A DNA stretch of 64,000 nucleotides from Caballeronia telluris (GCF_001544495.1 NZ_FCNZ02000006.1:62001-126000), one strand, 5' to 3'. Numbered from the stretch's first letter, positions 1 through 9,569 are shown. Made by a program: numbers and translations. Notes: generated by a model not told the origin, from the letters alone.

Positions 1-269
1 CGGCTCGGGAACATCGACTGCGCCACGCCCTGCAGCGAGTTGATGATCTGCGTGGCGGCGCCGGTCGAGCCCCAGATCGGATCCTCGACGACGGGCGGCG
101 TCGCGGGCGAGCCGGAATCGTCGTGGCCGCCGCAGCCGCCGAGCACGCCGAGCGTGCCGAACAGCGACGCGCCCGCCGATACGCCCGCGAACTTCACGAA
201 AGTGCGTCGCGCAGGCGAATGCAACGCGACGGGTGTGTGCGCCAGCGTCCTGTCCTTCGATTGCTTCAT
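1..269 (-). CDS. Secreted protein, N-terminal part (Tat/lipoprotein-like signal)
   Basis: Only the first 89 or so codons are inside the window; the gene continues past base 1. The ATG at 269 follows a purine-rich GGAGACGAG. The N-terminus carries a twin-arginine-like segment (ARRTFVKFAGVSAGASLFG) and then GVLGGCGG, so export by Tat and possible lipidation at that Cys are plausible. A Ser/Pro-rich linker follows. The mature domain is too short here to identify. It is divergent from the ExuT-like transporter gene, so it may belong to the same uronate or plant-polymer locus, but that is inference. Confidence 0.6.
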   Translation of the reverse strand, partial: MKQSKDRTLAHTPVALHSPARRTFVKFAGVSAGASLFGTLGVLGGCGGHDDSGSPATPPVVEDPIWGSTGAATQIINSLQGVAQSMFPS

Positions 270-752
270 TCTCGTCTCCTTATCCGGCCGGGCCGGTTAT
301 TCACGGTGGGTCGTGATTGCGTATTTCCGTGCTGTTTGCCGGGCGATGTAAAACGTTTGCCCTAGGCCGTCCAGGGCGAAGCGTTGCGCGCCGTTCTTGA
401 AGCCGCATAGAAACGATGTCATACAACTAAGGACGTCGCTCTATTCGGCGGTGCGGTGCTTCATTCATCGCCATGTCGCTGACAATAGCCAAGTTGTCAG
501 GCAGACGTCAAGCGACTTTTCCCGTCGTCCGGACCCGCAAAAACCCTACGTGTAAGGTTCCGAAAGGATAAGCGAGCGTCCGTGTTTACCCGTTAGTTAA
601 TCGTTTTCCATTGACACCATCACACGATTGATCGAAAGTTGTCGTACATCTTCAACGACGTCATGCGCTCCGCAGTTGTACGACGTCACATATTAATGAG
701 ATGCAGCGGCAACCCGCCGCGCACCCTCTACGCAACTGGAAGGAGACACGCC
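270..752. promoter_or_regulatory. Long divergent control region with GntR-type motif copies
   Basis: This gap of about 480 bases separates the secreted-protein gene from the ExuT-like gene. It holds three copies of a GTTGTACGAC-like element: 418-427 (GTCATACAAC), 641-650 (GTCGTACATC) and 675-684 (GTTGTACGAC). The element resembles the inverted pair between garD and kdgD. The GntR/FCD regulator encoded at 9767 is the obvious candidate binder. No gene is supported here. Confidence 0.5.
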
Positions 753-2063
753 ATGCTGGCAGACAAGATCAAGGGACTGAGGTGGTGGATCGTCGGGCTG
801 ATCATGCTCGGGACCATCTTCAACTACCTCGCGCGCAGCTCGCTCTCAGTCGCGGCGCCGACGCTGACCGACAAGCTGCACATGACCACGCAGCAGTACT
901 CGTACGTGGTCGCCGCGTTCCAGGGCGCGTACACGGTGATGCAGCCGGTGGCGGGCTATATCCTCGACGTGGTCGGGCTCAAGATCGGCTTCGCGATCTT
1001 CGCGACCGCCTGGGCGGCGTCGAATATGATGCACGGGCTCGCGACCGGCTGGGGCTCGCTCGCGTTCTTCCGCGGCCTCCTCGGCATGAGCGAGGCGGCG
1101 ATCTTCCCGGCGGGCATGAAGACCATCACGCAATGGTTCCCGGCGAAAGAGCGCTCGGTCGCGACCGGCTGGCTCAACACCGGAACGTCGATCGGTGCGA
1201 TGCTCGCGCCGCCGCTCGTCGTGTTCTGCATCCTCCAGTTCAACTGGCAGACGGCGTTCGTCGTGACGGGCGGTGTCGCGTTCATCTGGGTGGCGCTGTG
1301 GCTCTTTTTCTACCGCTCGCCTGCCGACCATCCGAACCTCTCGGAAGACGAGCGCGAATACATCCTGAGCGGCCAGGAAGAAGGCAAGCTCTCATCGACC
1401 AAGCGTCCTTCGTGGAAGCAACTGCTCTCCACGCGCCGTTTCTGGGGCATCGGCATTCCGCGCTTTCTCGCCGAACCGGCATGGCAGACCTTCAACTTCT
1501 GGATTCCGCTCTATCTCGTCTCCGTGCGGCACATGAACCTGAAGGAGATCGCGCTGTTCGGCTGGCTGCCGTTCCTCGCCGCCGATCTCGGCTGCGTCTT
1601 CGGCGGCTATCTCGCGCCCTTCCTGCTGCGCAAGTTCAACACGCAACTGCTGACGTCGCGCAAGCTCGTGATGATCGTCGGCACGCTGTTCATGTTCGGC
1701 CCGGCGTGCATCGGCCTCGCGGCGAGCCCCTATGTCGCGATCGGCCTCTTCTGCCTCGGTGCCTTCGGTCATCAGACGATTTCGGGCGCGCTTTACACGC
1801 TCGCGTCGGACGTCTTCGGCCAGCACGAAGTCGGCACGGCGACCGGGCTCTCCGGCATGATGGGCTGGCTCGGCGGGATGATCTTCTCGCTGATCGTCGG
1901 TGCGCTCGCGACCACCATCGGCTATAACCCGCTCTTCGTCTGCCTCGTGCTTTTCGACATCATCGGTGCTACCGTCGCATGGTTCCTGCTCAGGCCGGGC
2001 GACTATTCGGGCACGCTGCGCGCACCGACGATCGCCACGCCGGCCACGAGCACCGGACGCTGA
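753..2063 (+). CDS. exuT: Hexuronate transporter, ExuT-like MFS permease
   Basis: This is a 436-residue, 12-helix major facilitator of the anion:cation symporter family. The N-terminus KIKGLRWW, the segment TQQYSYVVAAFQGAYTVMQP and WFPAKERSVATGW closely resemble enterobacterial ExuT from memory, which imports galacturonate and glucuronate. I chose ATG 753 because AAGGAGAC lies just upstream; the frame stays open further 5' but has no ribosome site there. It leads a unit with uronate dehydrogenase and an aldolase, which fits uptake of the dehydrogenase's substrate. Exact substrate range is inferred. Confidence 0.85.
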   Translation: MLADKIKGLRWWIVGLIMLGTIFNYLARSSLSVAAPTLTDKLHMTTQQYSYVVAAFQGAYTVMQPVAGYILDVVGLKIGFAIFATAWAASNMMHGLATGWGSLAFFRGLLGMSEAAIFPAGMKTITQWFPAKERSVATGWLNTGTSIGAMLAPPLVVFCILQFNWQTAFVVTGGVAFIWVALWLFFYRSPADHPNLSEDEREYILSGQEEGKLSSTKRPSWKQLLSTRRFWGIGIPRFLAEPAWQTFNFWIPLYLVSVRHMNLKEIALFGWLPFLAADLGCVFGGYLAPFLLRKFNTQLLTSRKLVMIVGTLFMFGPACIGLAASPYVAIGLFCLGAFGHQTISGALYTLASDVFGQHEVGTATGLSGMMGWLGGMIFSLIVGALATTIGYNPLFVCLVLFDIIGATVAWFLLRPGDYSGTLRAPTIATPATSTGR

Positions 2064-2132
2064 CCCTGTCGATGGCCGACCGCGCCACAGCATCGGCGCG
2101 CGGCCGAGTCAAACTTCAAGAAGGAACTTATC

Positions 2133-2942
2133 GTGACCAAGATTGCATTGAGCGGGGCAAGCGGACAACTCGGCACCGTGCTGCGAAAGGCGCTCATCGA
2201 GCGCGGCTACGACCTGCGCTCGGCGGGCGGTTCCAAGGCACTCGTGCCGATCGTCGAGGGCGAGGACATCATGCACGGCGACCTGCGCGACCCGGCAGTC
2301 GTCGATCAACTGCTGAGCGGCGTCGATGTGCTGATCCATATGGCGGGCACGAGCGTCGAGCGTCCGCTCCCCGAGATCATCGACAACAATCTGCGCGGGC
2401 TCGTCGAAGTGTATGAAGGCGCGCGCCGCAACAACGTGCGCCGCATCCTGTTCGCGAGCTCGAATCATGCGATCGGGATGTACCCGGTCGAAGACAAGCT
2501 CGATCTCGATTGCGAGTTCCGCCCCGATGGCTTCTACGGTCTCAGCAAGATGTGGGGCGAAGGCATCGCGCGCATGTACTGGGACAAGCACGGCATCGAG
2601 AGCGTGTGCGTGCGCATCGGCAGCTGCATCGAAAAGCCGACGGAATTCCGGCACCTGAGCACGTGGCTCGCGCAGGAGGATTTACTGCAGATCGTCGAGC
2701 GGACCGTCGATGCGCCGGAGATCGGCTATATCGTCGTGTGGGGTGTGTCGGCGAATACGCGCAGCTACTGGAACAACGAAGGCGCCGAGCGTCTCGGCTA
2801 CCGTTCGCAACACAACGCCGAAGATTACGCGGACGACATCCTGAAGAAGCCGAATCCGCTCGATGCCATCGGTCAGCGCTATCAGGGCGGCAGCTTTGCC
2901 GGCATCGACTTCACGCCGCCGGAAGCGCGCGTTAAGCGCTAA
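2133..2942 (+). CDS. udh: Uronate dehydrogenase (NAD-dependent, extended SDR)
   Basis: A 269-residue short-chain dehydrogenase/reductase of the extended type. The Rossmann motif GASGQLG is at residues 8-14, FASSNHAIG carries the catalytic Ser region, and Tyr135-x3-Lys139 (YGLSK) completes the active site. Length and motifs fit uronate dehydrogenases, which oxidise galacturonate or glucuronate to the aldaro-lactone. The start is GTG after GAAGGAAC. Its place 70 bases behind the ExuT-like gene supports the role. Other sugar-nucleotide epimerase-like SDRs are possible but less likely. Confidence 0.85.
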   Translation: MTKIALSGASGQLGTVLRKALIERGYDLRSAGGSKALVPIVEGEDIMHGDLRDPAVVDQLLSGVDVLIHMAGTSVERPLPEIIDNNLRGLVEVYEGARRNNVRRILFASSNHAIGMYPVEDKLDLDCEFRPDGFYGLSKMWGEGIARMYWDKHGIESVCVRIGSCIEKPTEFRHLSTWLAQEDLLQIVERTVDAPEIGYIVVWGVSANTRSYWNNEGAERLGYRSQHNAEDYADDILKKPNPLDAIGQRYQGGSFAGIDFTPPEARVKR

Positions 2943-3063
2943 CCGGCGCGGCGGGTGCGTTTACCATTGAGAACCGAAGGTTTATCGAAGGGCAAGCAAG
3001 CGAACTATTCGACATGAAAGACTGACGGGCCGCGCGCGGCCTGCAACCAGGAGGAGCACGAGC

Positions 3064-3852
3064 ATGCGTGAGAACCGGATTCGTTCGATCTGGAAGGCGG
3101 GCGGTGCCGTCGTCAACGGATGGCTTGCCATTCCGAGCGCGTTTTCCGCGGAGACGATGTCGCATCAGGGATGGGATTCGCTGACGGTCGATCTGCAGCA
3201 CGGCGTGGTCGATTATCAGAAGGCGGTCGAGATGTTCACCGCGATCTCGACGACCCAGACCGTACCGATGGCCCGCGTGCCGTGGAACGAGCCCGGCATC
3301 CTGATGAAGGTGCTCGACGCGGGCGCGTATGCCGTGATCTGTCCGATGGTGAACAGTCGCGCGGACGCGGAGCGGCTCGTCGCCGCGACGCATTATCCGC
3401 CGATGGGCACGCGCAGCTTCGGGCCGGTGCGCGCGCTGCTGTACGGCGGCGCGGATTATCCGAAAGCGGCCAACGATACGGTGGTCGTGTTCGCGATGAT
3501 CGAAACGCGCGAGGCGCTCGACAATCTGGAAGAGATCGTGTCGACGCCGGGCCTGGATGCGATATACATCGGGCCTTCGGATCTGTCGCTCGCGCTCGGC
3601 TGCACGCCCACTTTCGACGATGTCGACCCGCCGGTTGCGGAAGCCATCGACCATATTCTCGCGCGCGCGAAGGCGCACGGAATCGTCGCCGGGATTCACA
3701 ACGGCACGCCGGAGAAGGCGCTGGAGCGGATCGCGAAGGGGTTTCAGTTCGTGACCGTCAGTTCCGATGCGAGGCTCATGGCGGCCGGGGCGCAGCAGGT
3801 CGTGGGGAAGATGAAGGCGGGCTTGCCCGGCGGGGCGGGTGGCGGGTATTGA
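3064..3852 (+). CDS. HpcH/HpaI-family aldolase (keto-deoxy sugar acid aldolase)
   Basis: A 262-residue class II pyruvate aldolase. DLQHG gives the base His46, Arg71 in RVPW binds the pyruvyl carboxylate, and Glu147 (MIET) with Asp173 (PSDLS) are the metal ligands. The family includes 2-dehydro-3-deoxyglucarate aldolase GarL and 2-keto-3-deoxyrhamnonate aldolase. With galactarate dehydratase and tartronate semialdehyde reductase nearby, cleavage of 5-dehydro-4-deoxyglucarate to pyruvate and tartronate semialdehyde is a good inference. An AGGAGGAGC-type ribosome site (CCAGGAGGAGCACGAGC) precedes the ATG. Confidence 0.8.
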   Translation: MRENRIRSIWKAGGAVVNGWLAIPSAFSAETMSHQGWDSLTVDLQHGVVDYQKAVEMFTAISTTQTVPMARVPWNEPGILMKVLDAGAYAVICPMVNSRADAERLVAATHYPPMGTRSFGPVRALLYGGADYPKAANDTVVVFAMIETREALDNLEEIVSTPGLDAIYIGPSDLSLALGCTPTFDDVDPPVAEAIDHILARAKAHGIVAGIHNGTPEKALERIAKGFQFVTVSSDARLMAAGAQQVVGKMKAGLPGGAGGGY

Positions 3853-3876
3853 GGCGGTTGGTATAGCAAGGCATGG

Positions 3877-3921
3877 CGCGCCCGGAGCGCGAAGCACTCT
3901 TGTTGGAAAGGTCCGGGCGCG
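3877..3921. terminator. Inverted repeat between convergent genes
   Basis: CGCGCCCGGA at 3877-3886 pairs exactly with TCCGGGCGCG at 3912-3921 around a 25-base loop. It lies between the aldolase gene and the convergent 115-codon gene, so it may end transcription. There is no strong U-tract, so this is tentative. Confidence 0.3.
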
Positions 3922-3939
3922 TTAGCCAAAAGATACCGT

Positions 3940-4287
3940 TCACGTCGCCTCGATTTCCAGAGATTCGAATTCGATCACCAGTTCGGCTCCAGCCGTCGCC
4001 GCCACAAGGGCGATGTAGCGGCCCTGCTTTGGCGAATACCGATCCGCCTTCTCAAGCACTGCCAGCGCCTTTTCGTAACGCGTGTCCTCAGGCTGGAGAA
4101 TTTTGATTTCGTACACGATGTTCACGAGGCCAAAGTGCTCCACTGCGGAGCGACTCGTGCCGGCGAACGTCAGAGTTGCCCGCCGCTCGTCGAAGTACAG
4201 GCCGATCGTGAGCCGATTTCCTTGCCTCACGGCAAGGATGTCGATATGCCAGTCGTGGAAGTAAACGACCCTCTTCAGTTCATCCAT
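3940..4287 (-). CDS. Small soluble protein, candidate immunity protein
   Basis: I do not recognise this 115-residue protein. It has no signal peptide or membrane helix and is rich in acidic and aromatic residues, with a C-terminus ending FESLEIEAT. It starts 11 bases after the stop of the larger gene at 4299 and on the same strand, the typical layout of a toxin or effector followed by its immunity gene. That layout is the only basis for the role. It could equally be a second subunit of an unknown function. Confidence 0.5.
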   Translation of the reverse strand: MDELKRVVYFHDWHIDILAVRQGNRLTIGLYFDERRATLTFAGTSRSAVEHFGLVNIVYEIKILQPEDTRYEKALAVLEKADRYSPKQGRYIALVAATAGAELVIEFESLEIEAT

Positions 4288-4298
4288 TTAAGCGCCTG

Positions 4299-5177
4299 CT
4301 AGTAAGGAAGAAGAGAGACGCGGTTACCGTTATCGCGTACTCCGTTGTCCCAATTATGGGAATGAGGGACACCGAAGCCGTGATCATGATCGAAGTCGAT
4401 ATCAACAGCCGCGTTGCCGTTCACATCGAACAGACGCAATTGCCCGCTGCCGGATGGATTTTCTACCCAAGTGCCGGGCGGACCGCCAGTGATCGGCAGC
4501 CATGCCGTTTGTATGTCCGCGTCGCCGCCGAGAATTCCGGAGGCTTCGTCGTACTCAAACGGTTGTACGTCTTCGAATAGCGACGCGCGCGCTGTCCCCG
4601 CGTCCGAATATTTCTCCGTCCACCCCGCCGCCCGAAAAAACGAGTCGAGCAGCGGCGAGCTTCCAATCGTCTTCTGTAGGAAGTCAGCGTTGATTTCGTC
4701 CATCAACGCGTCCGTTTCGGCCCAGGTCGGCCGCTCAGCGTCTATCCGCTCAAGTTGCGCTTGATAGCGGTCCGTGACAGATGCATAAGGAGTCTCGCCG
4801 TAGTTCTCGACGTCCCGCAATGAGGAGTCGGCTTGCTTCAGTGTGCACCCGATGCCACAACTGCGCATCGGTTCTTCGGGAATGACGGCAACACTGCCAC
4901 CGCGCACCATGACCATGAGCGTCTGCGTGACCTCGAGGTCCGACCCGCGTTCCGCGAGGCGGGCGTGCCAGTGAAAATTTTCGCGGAGGAACCGGCGAAC
5001 CCGCTTCACCAATGCGGAATCTTTCGCCCACACATCAGCATAGGCCAACGCCGTGAATTTTTTACCCGCTTCGGCCGCCAGTCTGCGGGCGTCTTCAGGA
5101 TCGTACGTCATGTACGGTTCGTCGCCCCGGTAAAGCATGTAGCGATGCCACGAGTCCGTCTTCAGTTCGATCGCCAT
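4299..5177 (-). CDS. Toxin/effector-like protein with C-terminal DHDHGFGVPHSHNWD
   Basis: A 292-residue soluble protein with no signal peptide. The N-terminal part (WHRYMLYRGDEPYMTYDPEDA onward) is unfamiliar. The C-terminal 60 residues contain DIDFDHDHGFGVPHSHNWDN, a His/Asp-rich pattern that I associate with C-terminal regions of polymorphic toxins. The small downstream gene fits an immunity partner. A T6SS is encoded in the same window, so delivery by it is conceivable. The pair interrupts the uronate island between two otherwise related units, which suggests insertion. Toxin activity is inference; the protein may simply be an uncharacterised conserved family. Confidence 0.5.
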   Translation of the reverse strand: MAIELKTDSWHRYMLYRGDEPYMTYDPEDARRLAAEAGKKFTALAYADVWAKDSALVKRVRRFLRENFHWHARLAERGSDLEVTQTLMVMVRGGSVAVIPEEPMRSCGIGCTLKQADSSLRDVENYGETPYASVTDRYQAQLERIDAERPTWAETDALMDEINADFLQKTIGSSPLLDSFFRAAGWTEKYSDAGTARASLFEDVQPFEYDEASGILGGDADIQTAWLPITGGPPGTWVENPSGSGQLRLFDVNGNAAVDIDFDHDHGFGVPHSHNWDNGVRDNGNRVSLLPY

Positions 5178-5368
5178 TCAACGCCCGTCCACAAAACGAT
5201 AGTTCGTTGGACGCCGCGTTTCTGTTCCTCTTGAACGGTGCACCGCGTAGAAAGCGCCCAGTATCCGCCGACACCTTTCGATGCCGACGGCCGGGATTCT
5301 CGCCTAAAAGGTGAACAGCGTCCACTATTTAGCAATGCGAACAGAAATGCATCTACATCAAACGGTGT

Positions 5369-5391
5369 CTGACGCTCGCCCCGAGCGTCAG
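5369..5391. terminator. Perfect hairpin downstream of garD
   Basis: CTGACGCTCG (5369-5378) and CGAGCGTCAG (5382-5391) form a perfect 10-bp stem with a CCC loop, placed just after the garD stop on the minus strand. There is no U-run, so it may be a weak or Rho-assisted terminator. The rest of 5178-5399 shows no gene. Confidence 0.4.
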
Positions 5392-5399
5392 CGAAACCC

Positions 5400-6986
5400 T
5401 CAAGTCACCGGCGCCGGATTAAACAACACCAACGCATTGTGCAACTTGAGCGCCTCCGCGCAAGTCTGCTTCCTCCCGCTCGCGATCTCCAGCATCAACC
5501 GGAACAACTCCCAGCCCACGTCTTCGATCGACGCCTCGCCGGTCGCGATCGTCCCTGCGTTCACGTCCATCAGATCGTGCCACCGGCGCGCGAGATCCGA
5601 GCGCGTCGCGACCTTGATCACCGGGACTTCGGCCAGGCTGTAAGGCGTGCCGCGCCCCGTCGTGAACACGTGCAGGTTGATGCCGGCCGCCAGTTGCAGC
5701 GTCCCGCAGATGAAGTCGCTCGCCGGCGTCGCCGCATAGATCAACCCCTTCTGCTTCACCTTCTCGCCCGGCGATAGCACACCCGAAATCGGCGAATTGC
5801 CCGATTTGATGATCGACCCCATCGCCTTCTCGACGATATTCGACAACCCACCCTTCTTGTTGCCCGGCGTCGTGTTGGCGCTGCGATCCGCGCTGCCGCG
5901 CTTCAGGTAATCGTCGTACCACGCCATCTCGCGGATGATTGCCTGCGCGACCTCCGGATTCGCCGCGCGGCTCGTCAACTGATCGACGCCATCGCGCACT
6001 TCGGTCACTTCCGAGAACATCACCGTCGCGCCCGCGCGCACCAGCAGATCGGTCGCGAAGCCGACCGCCGGATTCGCCGTCAGTCCGGAAAACGCATCGC
6101 TGCCGCCGCACTGCACGCCGACCACCAGCTCCGACGCGGGACACGTCTCGCGCCGCCGGTTGTTCAGGCGCTCCAGATGCCGCTCGGCCATCCTCATGAT
6201 CGAGTCGATCATCGACTGGAAGCCGACGTGCGCCTCGTCCTGCAGCACCACGACATCGCCGTTATCGTCCGCGCCGTTATCGCCGATGTCGGCCACGTCG
6301 TCGACGGCCGTCGTCACGATCGGGATCGTGCCCGGCGGCATCAGGCGTTCGGGTTGCAGCTTCTCGCAGCCGAGGCTCACCATCATCACCTCGCCGCCGA
6401 AGTTCGGGTTCAGGCTGATGTTGCGCACGGTGCGGATCGGCACCATCGCGTCGGGCGCGTCGATCGCAACGCCGCAGCCGTACGTGTGGCCGAGGCTCAC
6501 GACGTCGTCGACATTCGGAAAGCGCGGCAGCAGTTCGGCCTTGATGCGCGTGACCGCGTGCTGAACGACGTCGGCGACGCACTGTACGGTCGTCGTGATC
6601 GCGAGGATGTTGCGCGTGCCGACCGAGCCGTCCGCATTGCGATACCCCTCGAAGGTGAAGCCTTCGAGCGGCGGCATCGCGGGCGGCTTGACGGTCGCGA
6701 TCGGCAGGCCTTCGAGGCCCGGCGGGCTCGGCATGCGGATCACGTGCTCGTTGATCCAGCTGCCCTTCGGCAGATTCTTGAGCGCATAACCGATCACGAC
6801 GTTGTAGCGAATCACTTCATCGCCCTCGGCGAAATCGGCGAGCGCCACTTTATGTCCTTGCGGCACGCGTTCGCGCAGCGTCAGGCCATCGGCGAAGGTC
6901 GCGCCCTCGGGCAGCCCGCCATCGTTCACGACGATCGCGACGTTGTCCTGCGGATGAACGCGTATGTAAAGAGGAGACTGTTCCAT
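5400..6986 (-). CDS. garD: Galactarate dehydratase (UxaA/GarD family)
   Basis: A 528-residue protein with the N-terminal SAF-like segment and the C-terminal UxaA catalytic part in one chain. Family landmarks include [45 protein letters not shown] and NPAP near the end. The length matches GarD, which dehydrates meso-galactarate to 5-dehydro-4-deoxyglucarate with iron; altronate dehydratase UxaA is the main alternative. Uronate dehydrogenase and KdgD nearby favour galactarate. The ATG at 6986 follows AAAGGACC. It is divergent from kdgD with a paired operator between them. Confidence 0.85.
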   Translation of the reverse strand: MEQSPLYIRVHPQDNVAIVVNDGGLPEGATFADGLTLRERVPQGHKVALADFAEGDEVIRYNVVIGYALKNLPKGSWINEHVIRMPSPPGLEGLPIATVKPPAMPPLEGFTFEGYRNADGSVGTRNILAITTTVQCVADVVQHAVTRIKAELLPRFPNVDDVVSLGHTYGCGVAIDAPDAMVPIRTVRNISLNPNFGGEVMMVSLGCEKLQPERLMPPGTIPIVTTAVDDVADIGDNGADDNGDVVVLQDEAHVGFQSMIDSIMRMAERHLERLNNRRRETCPASELVVGVQCGGSDAFSGLTANPAVGFATDLLVRAGATVMFSEVTEVRDGVDQLTSRAANPEVAQAIIREMAWYDDYLKRGSADRSANTTPGNKKGGLSNIVEKAMGSIIKSGNSPISGVLSPGEKVKQKGLIYAATPASDFICGTLQLAAGINLHVFTTGRGTPYSLAEVPVIKVATRSDLARRWHDLMDVNAGTIATGEASIEDVGWELFRLMLEIASGRKQTCAEALKLHNALVLFNPAPVT

Positions 6987-7061
6987 GTCACCGGTCCTTT
7001 TGGTCCTTTGCGTGTATTCGTTCGACAGCGCGTGTCGGTCAGTTTCACAGCTATATCATAC

Positions 7062-7074
7062 GTCATCCTACAAC
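7062..7074 (-). promoter_or_regulatory. GntR-type operator candidate, garD side
   Basis: Read on the minus strand this is GTTGTAGGATGAC, followed by GTAT. It matches the plus-strand copy at 7157-7169 in all but one of 17 bases and lies about 75 bases upstream of the garD start. A shared operator for the GntR/FCD regulator is the simplest reading. Confidence 0.5.
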
Positions 7075-7156
7075 TTGGAGACACGCCGCTAGCGTGAGTA
7101 TTTACCCTAAAGGTGCGCTCGCATCGCACATTCCTTGTTGAATCCGCGAAATTCAT

Positions 7157-7169
7157 GTTGTACGATGAC
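7157..7169 (+). promoter_or_regulatory. GntR-type operator candidate, kdgD side
   Basis: GTTGTACGATGAC followed by GTAT, about 50 bases upstream of the kdgD start. It forms an inverted pair with 7062-7074 in the divergent garD-kdgD promoter and resembles GTTGTACGAC at 675-684 before the ExuT-like gene. Confidence 0.5.
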
Positions 7170-7217
7170 GTATCAGATGGCTTCTGCCTTCCACACGCCG
7201 CTCTCGGATATTCAACC

Positions 7218-8135
7218 ATGACCACACCGCAAGAACTCAAGCAAATCGTCTCTGAAGGCCTGCTGTCGTTTCCCGTCACCGATTTCGACGCCAAAGGCGA
7301 CTTCCGCCCCGACACCTACGCCGAGCGCCTCGAATGGCTCGCGCCCTATGGCGCGAGCGCGTTGTTCGCGGCGGGCGGCACGGGCGAGTTCTTCTCGCTG
7401 ACCAAGAGCGATTATTCGAACGTCATCCGCACCGCGACCGAAACCTGCAAGGGCAAGGTGCCGATCCTCGCGGGCGCGGGCGGCCCGACGCGCGTCGCGA
7501 TCGAATACGCGAAGGAAGCCGAGCGCCTCGGCGCGAACGGCGTGCTGCTGATGCCGCATTACCTGACCGAAGCGTCGCAGGAAGGCATCGCCGATCACGC
7601 GGAACAGGTCTGCAAGGCCGTGCCGAAGATGGGCGTCATCATCTACAACCGCGCGAATTCGAAGCTCAACGCGGACATGCTGGAACGCCTCGCGGACCGC
7701 TGCCCGAACCTGATCGGCTTCAAGGACGGCGTCGGCGAGATCGAGGCGATGGTGACGATCCGCCGGCGTCTCGGCGACCGCTTCTCGTACCTCGGCGGCC
7801 TGCCGACCGCTGAAGTCTACGCAGCGGCCTACAAGGCGCTCGGCGTGCCGGTGTATTCGTCGGCGGTGTTCAACTTCATCCCGAAGACGGCGATGGACTT
7901 CTACCGCGCGATCGCCGCCGACGATCACGCGACGGTCGGCAAGCTGATCGACGAATTCTTCCTGCCGTACCTCGCGATCCGCAATCGCCGCGCGGGCTAT
8001 GCGGTGTCGATCGTGAAGGCGGGCGCGAAGCTCGTCGGCCACGACGCAGGTCCGGTGCGCGCTCCGCTCACGGATCTCAACGAGGAAGAACTGGCGCAAC
8101 TCGACGTGCTCATCAAGAAGCTCGGCGCCCAGTAA
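7218..8135 (+). CDS. kdgD: 5-dehydro-4-deoxyglucarate dehydratase
   Basis: A 305-residue member of the DHDPS/N-acetylneuraminate lyase family. GGTGEFFSL is the family loop, Tyr143 (IIYNRANS) and the Schiff-base Lys169 (GFKDGVGE) are present. GEFFSL and [10 protein letters not shown] are typical of KdgD, which converts 5-dehydro-4-deoxyglucarate to 2,5-dioxopentanoate with loss of water and CO2. The ATG at 7218 is the start expected for a protein of this length. The required 2-ketoglutarate semialdehyde dehydrogenase is not in the window. Confidence 0.88.
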   Translation: MTTPQELKQIVSEGLLSFPVTDFDAKGDFRPDTYAERLEWLAPYGASALFAAGGTGEFFSLTKSDYSNVIRTATETCKGKVPILAGAGGPTRVAIEYAKEAERLGANGVLLMPHYLTEASQEGIADHAEQVCKAVPKMGVIIYNRANSKLNADMLERLADRCPNLIGFKDGVGEIEAMVTIRRRLGDRFSYLGGLPTAEVYAAAYKALGVPVYSSAVFNFIPKTAMDFYRAIAADDHATVGKLIDEFFLPYLAIRNRRAGYAVSIVKAGAKLVGHDAGPVRAPLTDLNEEELAQLDVLIKKLGAQ

Positions 8136-8142
8136 GCTGCAG

Positions 8143-8167
8143 GCGCCGGCGGCCCGTCTGCCGGCGC
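8143..8167 (+). other. Intercistronic hairpin between kdgD and the MFS gene
   Basis: GCGCCGGC at 8143-8150 pairs with GCCGGCGC at 8160-8167 just after the kdgD stop. No U-tract follows, and the next gene is only about 40 bases away, so mRNA processing or partial termination is more likely than a full stop. Confidence 0.35.
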
Positions 8168-8207
8168 ACTCCCGTTTCAAAGACTGATGGAAGGAGACAA
8201 GCCCGTC

Positions 8208-9569
8208 ATGCAAACGACCCACATTGCGAGCGCCGCTGGCGTCGCGAAACGCACGAGCGTCCGGTACACGATCCTGTTGATGGTCTTCATCATCACGACG
8301 TTCAATTACGCCGACCGTGCGACGCTCTCGGTGACGGGCTCCGCGATGCGCGGCGAGTTCGGTTTCGACGCGATCAAGATGGGCTACATCTTCTCCGCCT
8401 TCAGCTGGGCCTACGTGCTCTCGCAGTTGCCGGCGGGCTGGCTCCTCGATCGCTTCGGCGCGCGACGCGTCTATGCCGCGAGCATCTTCTTCTGGTCGCT
8501 CTTCACGCTGCTGCAAAGCGCGGTCGGTCTCGCCGGCAGCGCGGCGGCCGCGGTCATCGCGCTGTTCGTGCTGCGCTTCGCGATGGGCGCCGCCGAATCG
8601 CCCGCGTTCCCGGCCAACGCGAAAGTCGTCGCGAGCTGGTTTCCGACCGCCGAGCGCGGCACCGCATCGGCGATCTTCAATTCGGCGCAGTATTTCGCGG
8701 CCGTCGTCTTCACGCCGCTGATGGCGTGGATCACGCACAAGTTCGGCTGGCACTACGTGTATGTCGTGATGGGCATCGCCGGGCTGCTGCTCGCGCTGAC
8801 CTGGCTCAAGGTCATGAAGAATCCCGCCGATCACCCGCGTGTGAACCGTGCCGAACTCGATCACATCGAGCAGGGCGGCGGCGTCATCAACGCCCCGAAG
8901 AAAGCGGCCGCAGGCGATGCACCGCGCGCAACGAGCTGGTCGCTCGTGCGCCAGCTGCTGTCCAACCGCATGCTGGTCGGCGTCTATCTTGCGCAGTACT
9001 GCATCAACGTACTCACCTACTTCTTCCTCACCTGGTTTCCGATCTACCTCGTGCAGGCGCGCGGCATGACGATCCTGCAAGCGGGTCTCATCGCTTCGCT
9101 GCCGGCGATCTGCGGCTTCACGGGCGGCGTGCTCGGCGGCGTGCTGTCCGATTCGCTGATCCGGCGCGGCCATTCGCTCACCCTCGCGCGCAAGGTGCCG
9201 ATCGTCGGCGGCATGCTGCTGTCGTCGTGCATCATCGGCTGCAATTATGTGTCCACCGACTGGGTCGTCGTCGCGCTGATGTCGCTCGCGTTCTTCGGCA
9301 AGGGCATCGGCGCGCTCGGCTGGGCCGTGGTCGCGGATACGTCGCCGCGCGAAGCCATCGGCCTGTCGGGCTCGATCTTCAACATGTTCGGCAACATCGC
9401 CGGCATCGTGACGCCGATCGTGATCGGCTATCTGGTCGCGCAAAGCGGCGGCTCGTTCAACGGCGCGCTCGTGTTCGTCGGCGTCAACGCGCTCCTGACC
9501 GTGTTCAGCTATCTCGTGATCGTGAAGGACATCAAGCGCGTCGAGCTTCGGCAGCCGGTGGCGCAGTGA
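8208..9569 (+). CDS. Aldarate transporter, GudP-like MFS permease
   Basis: A 453-residue ACS-family major facilitator, with FNYADRATLSVTG in helix 1 and the GWLLDRFGARRVY loop after helix 2, as in glucarate/galactarate transporters GudP and GarP. I place the start at ATG 8208; the ATG at 8187 overlaps the AAGGAGAC ribosome site at 8191-8198 and cannot use it. It follows kdgD in one unit, so the likely cargo is galactarate or glucarate. Substrate is inferred from context. Confidence 0.8.
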   Translation: MQTTHIASAAGVAKRTSVRYTILLMVFIITTFNYADRATLSVTGSAMRGEFGFDAIKMGYIFSAFSWAYVLSQLPAGWLLDRFGARRVYAASIFFWSLFTLLQSAVGLAGSAAAAVIALFVLRFAMGAAESPAFPANAKVVASWFPTAERGTASAIFNSAQYFAAVVFTPLMAWITHKFGWHYVYVVMGIAGLLLALTWLKVMKNPADHPRVNRAELDHIEQGGGVINAPKKAAAGDAPRATSWSLVRQLLSNRMLVGVYLAQYCINVLTYFFLTWFPIYLVQARGMTILQAGLIASLPAICGFTGGVLGGVLSDSLIRRGHSLTLARKVPIVGGMLLSSCIIGCNYVSTDWVVVALMSLAFFGKGIGALGWAVVADTSPREAIGLSGSIFNMFGNIAGIVTPIVIGYLVAQSGGSFNGALVFVGVNALLTVFSYLVIVKDIKRVELRQPVAQ

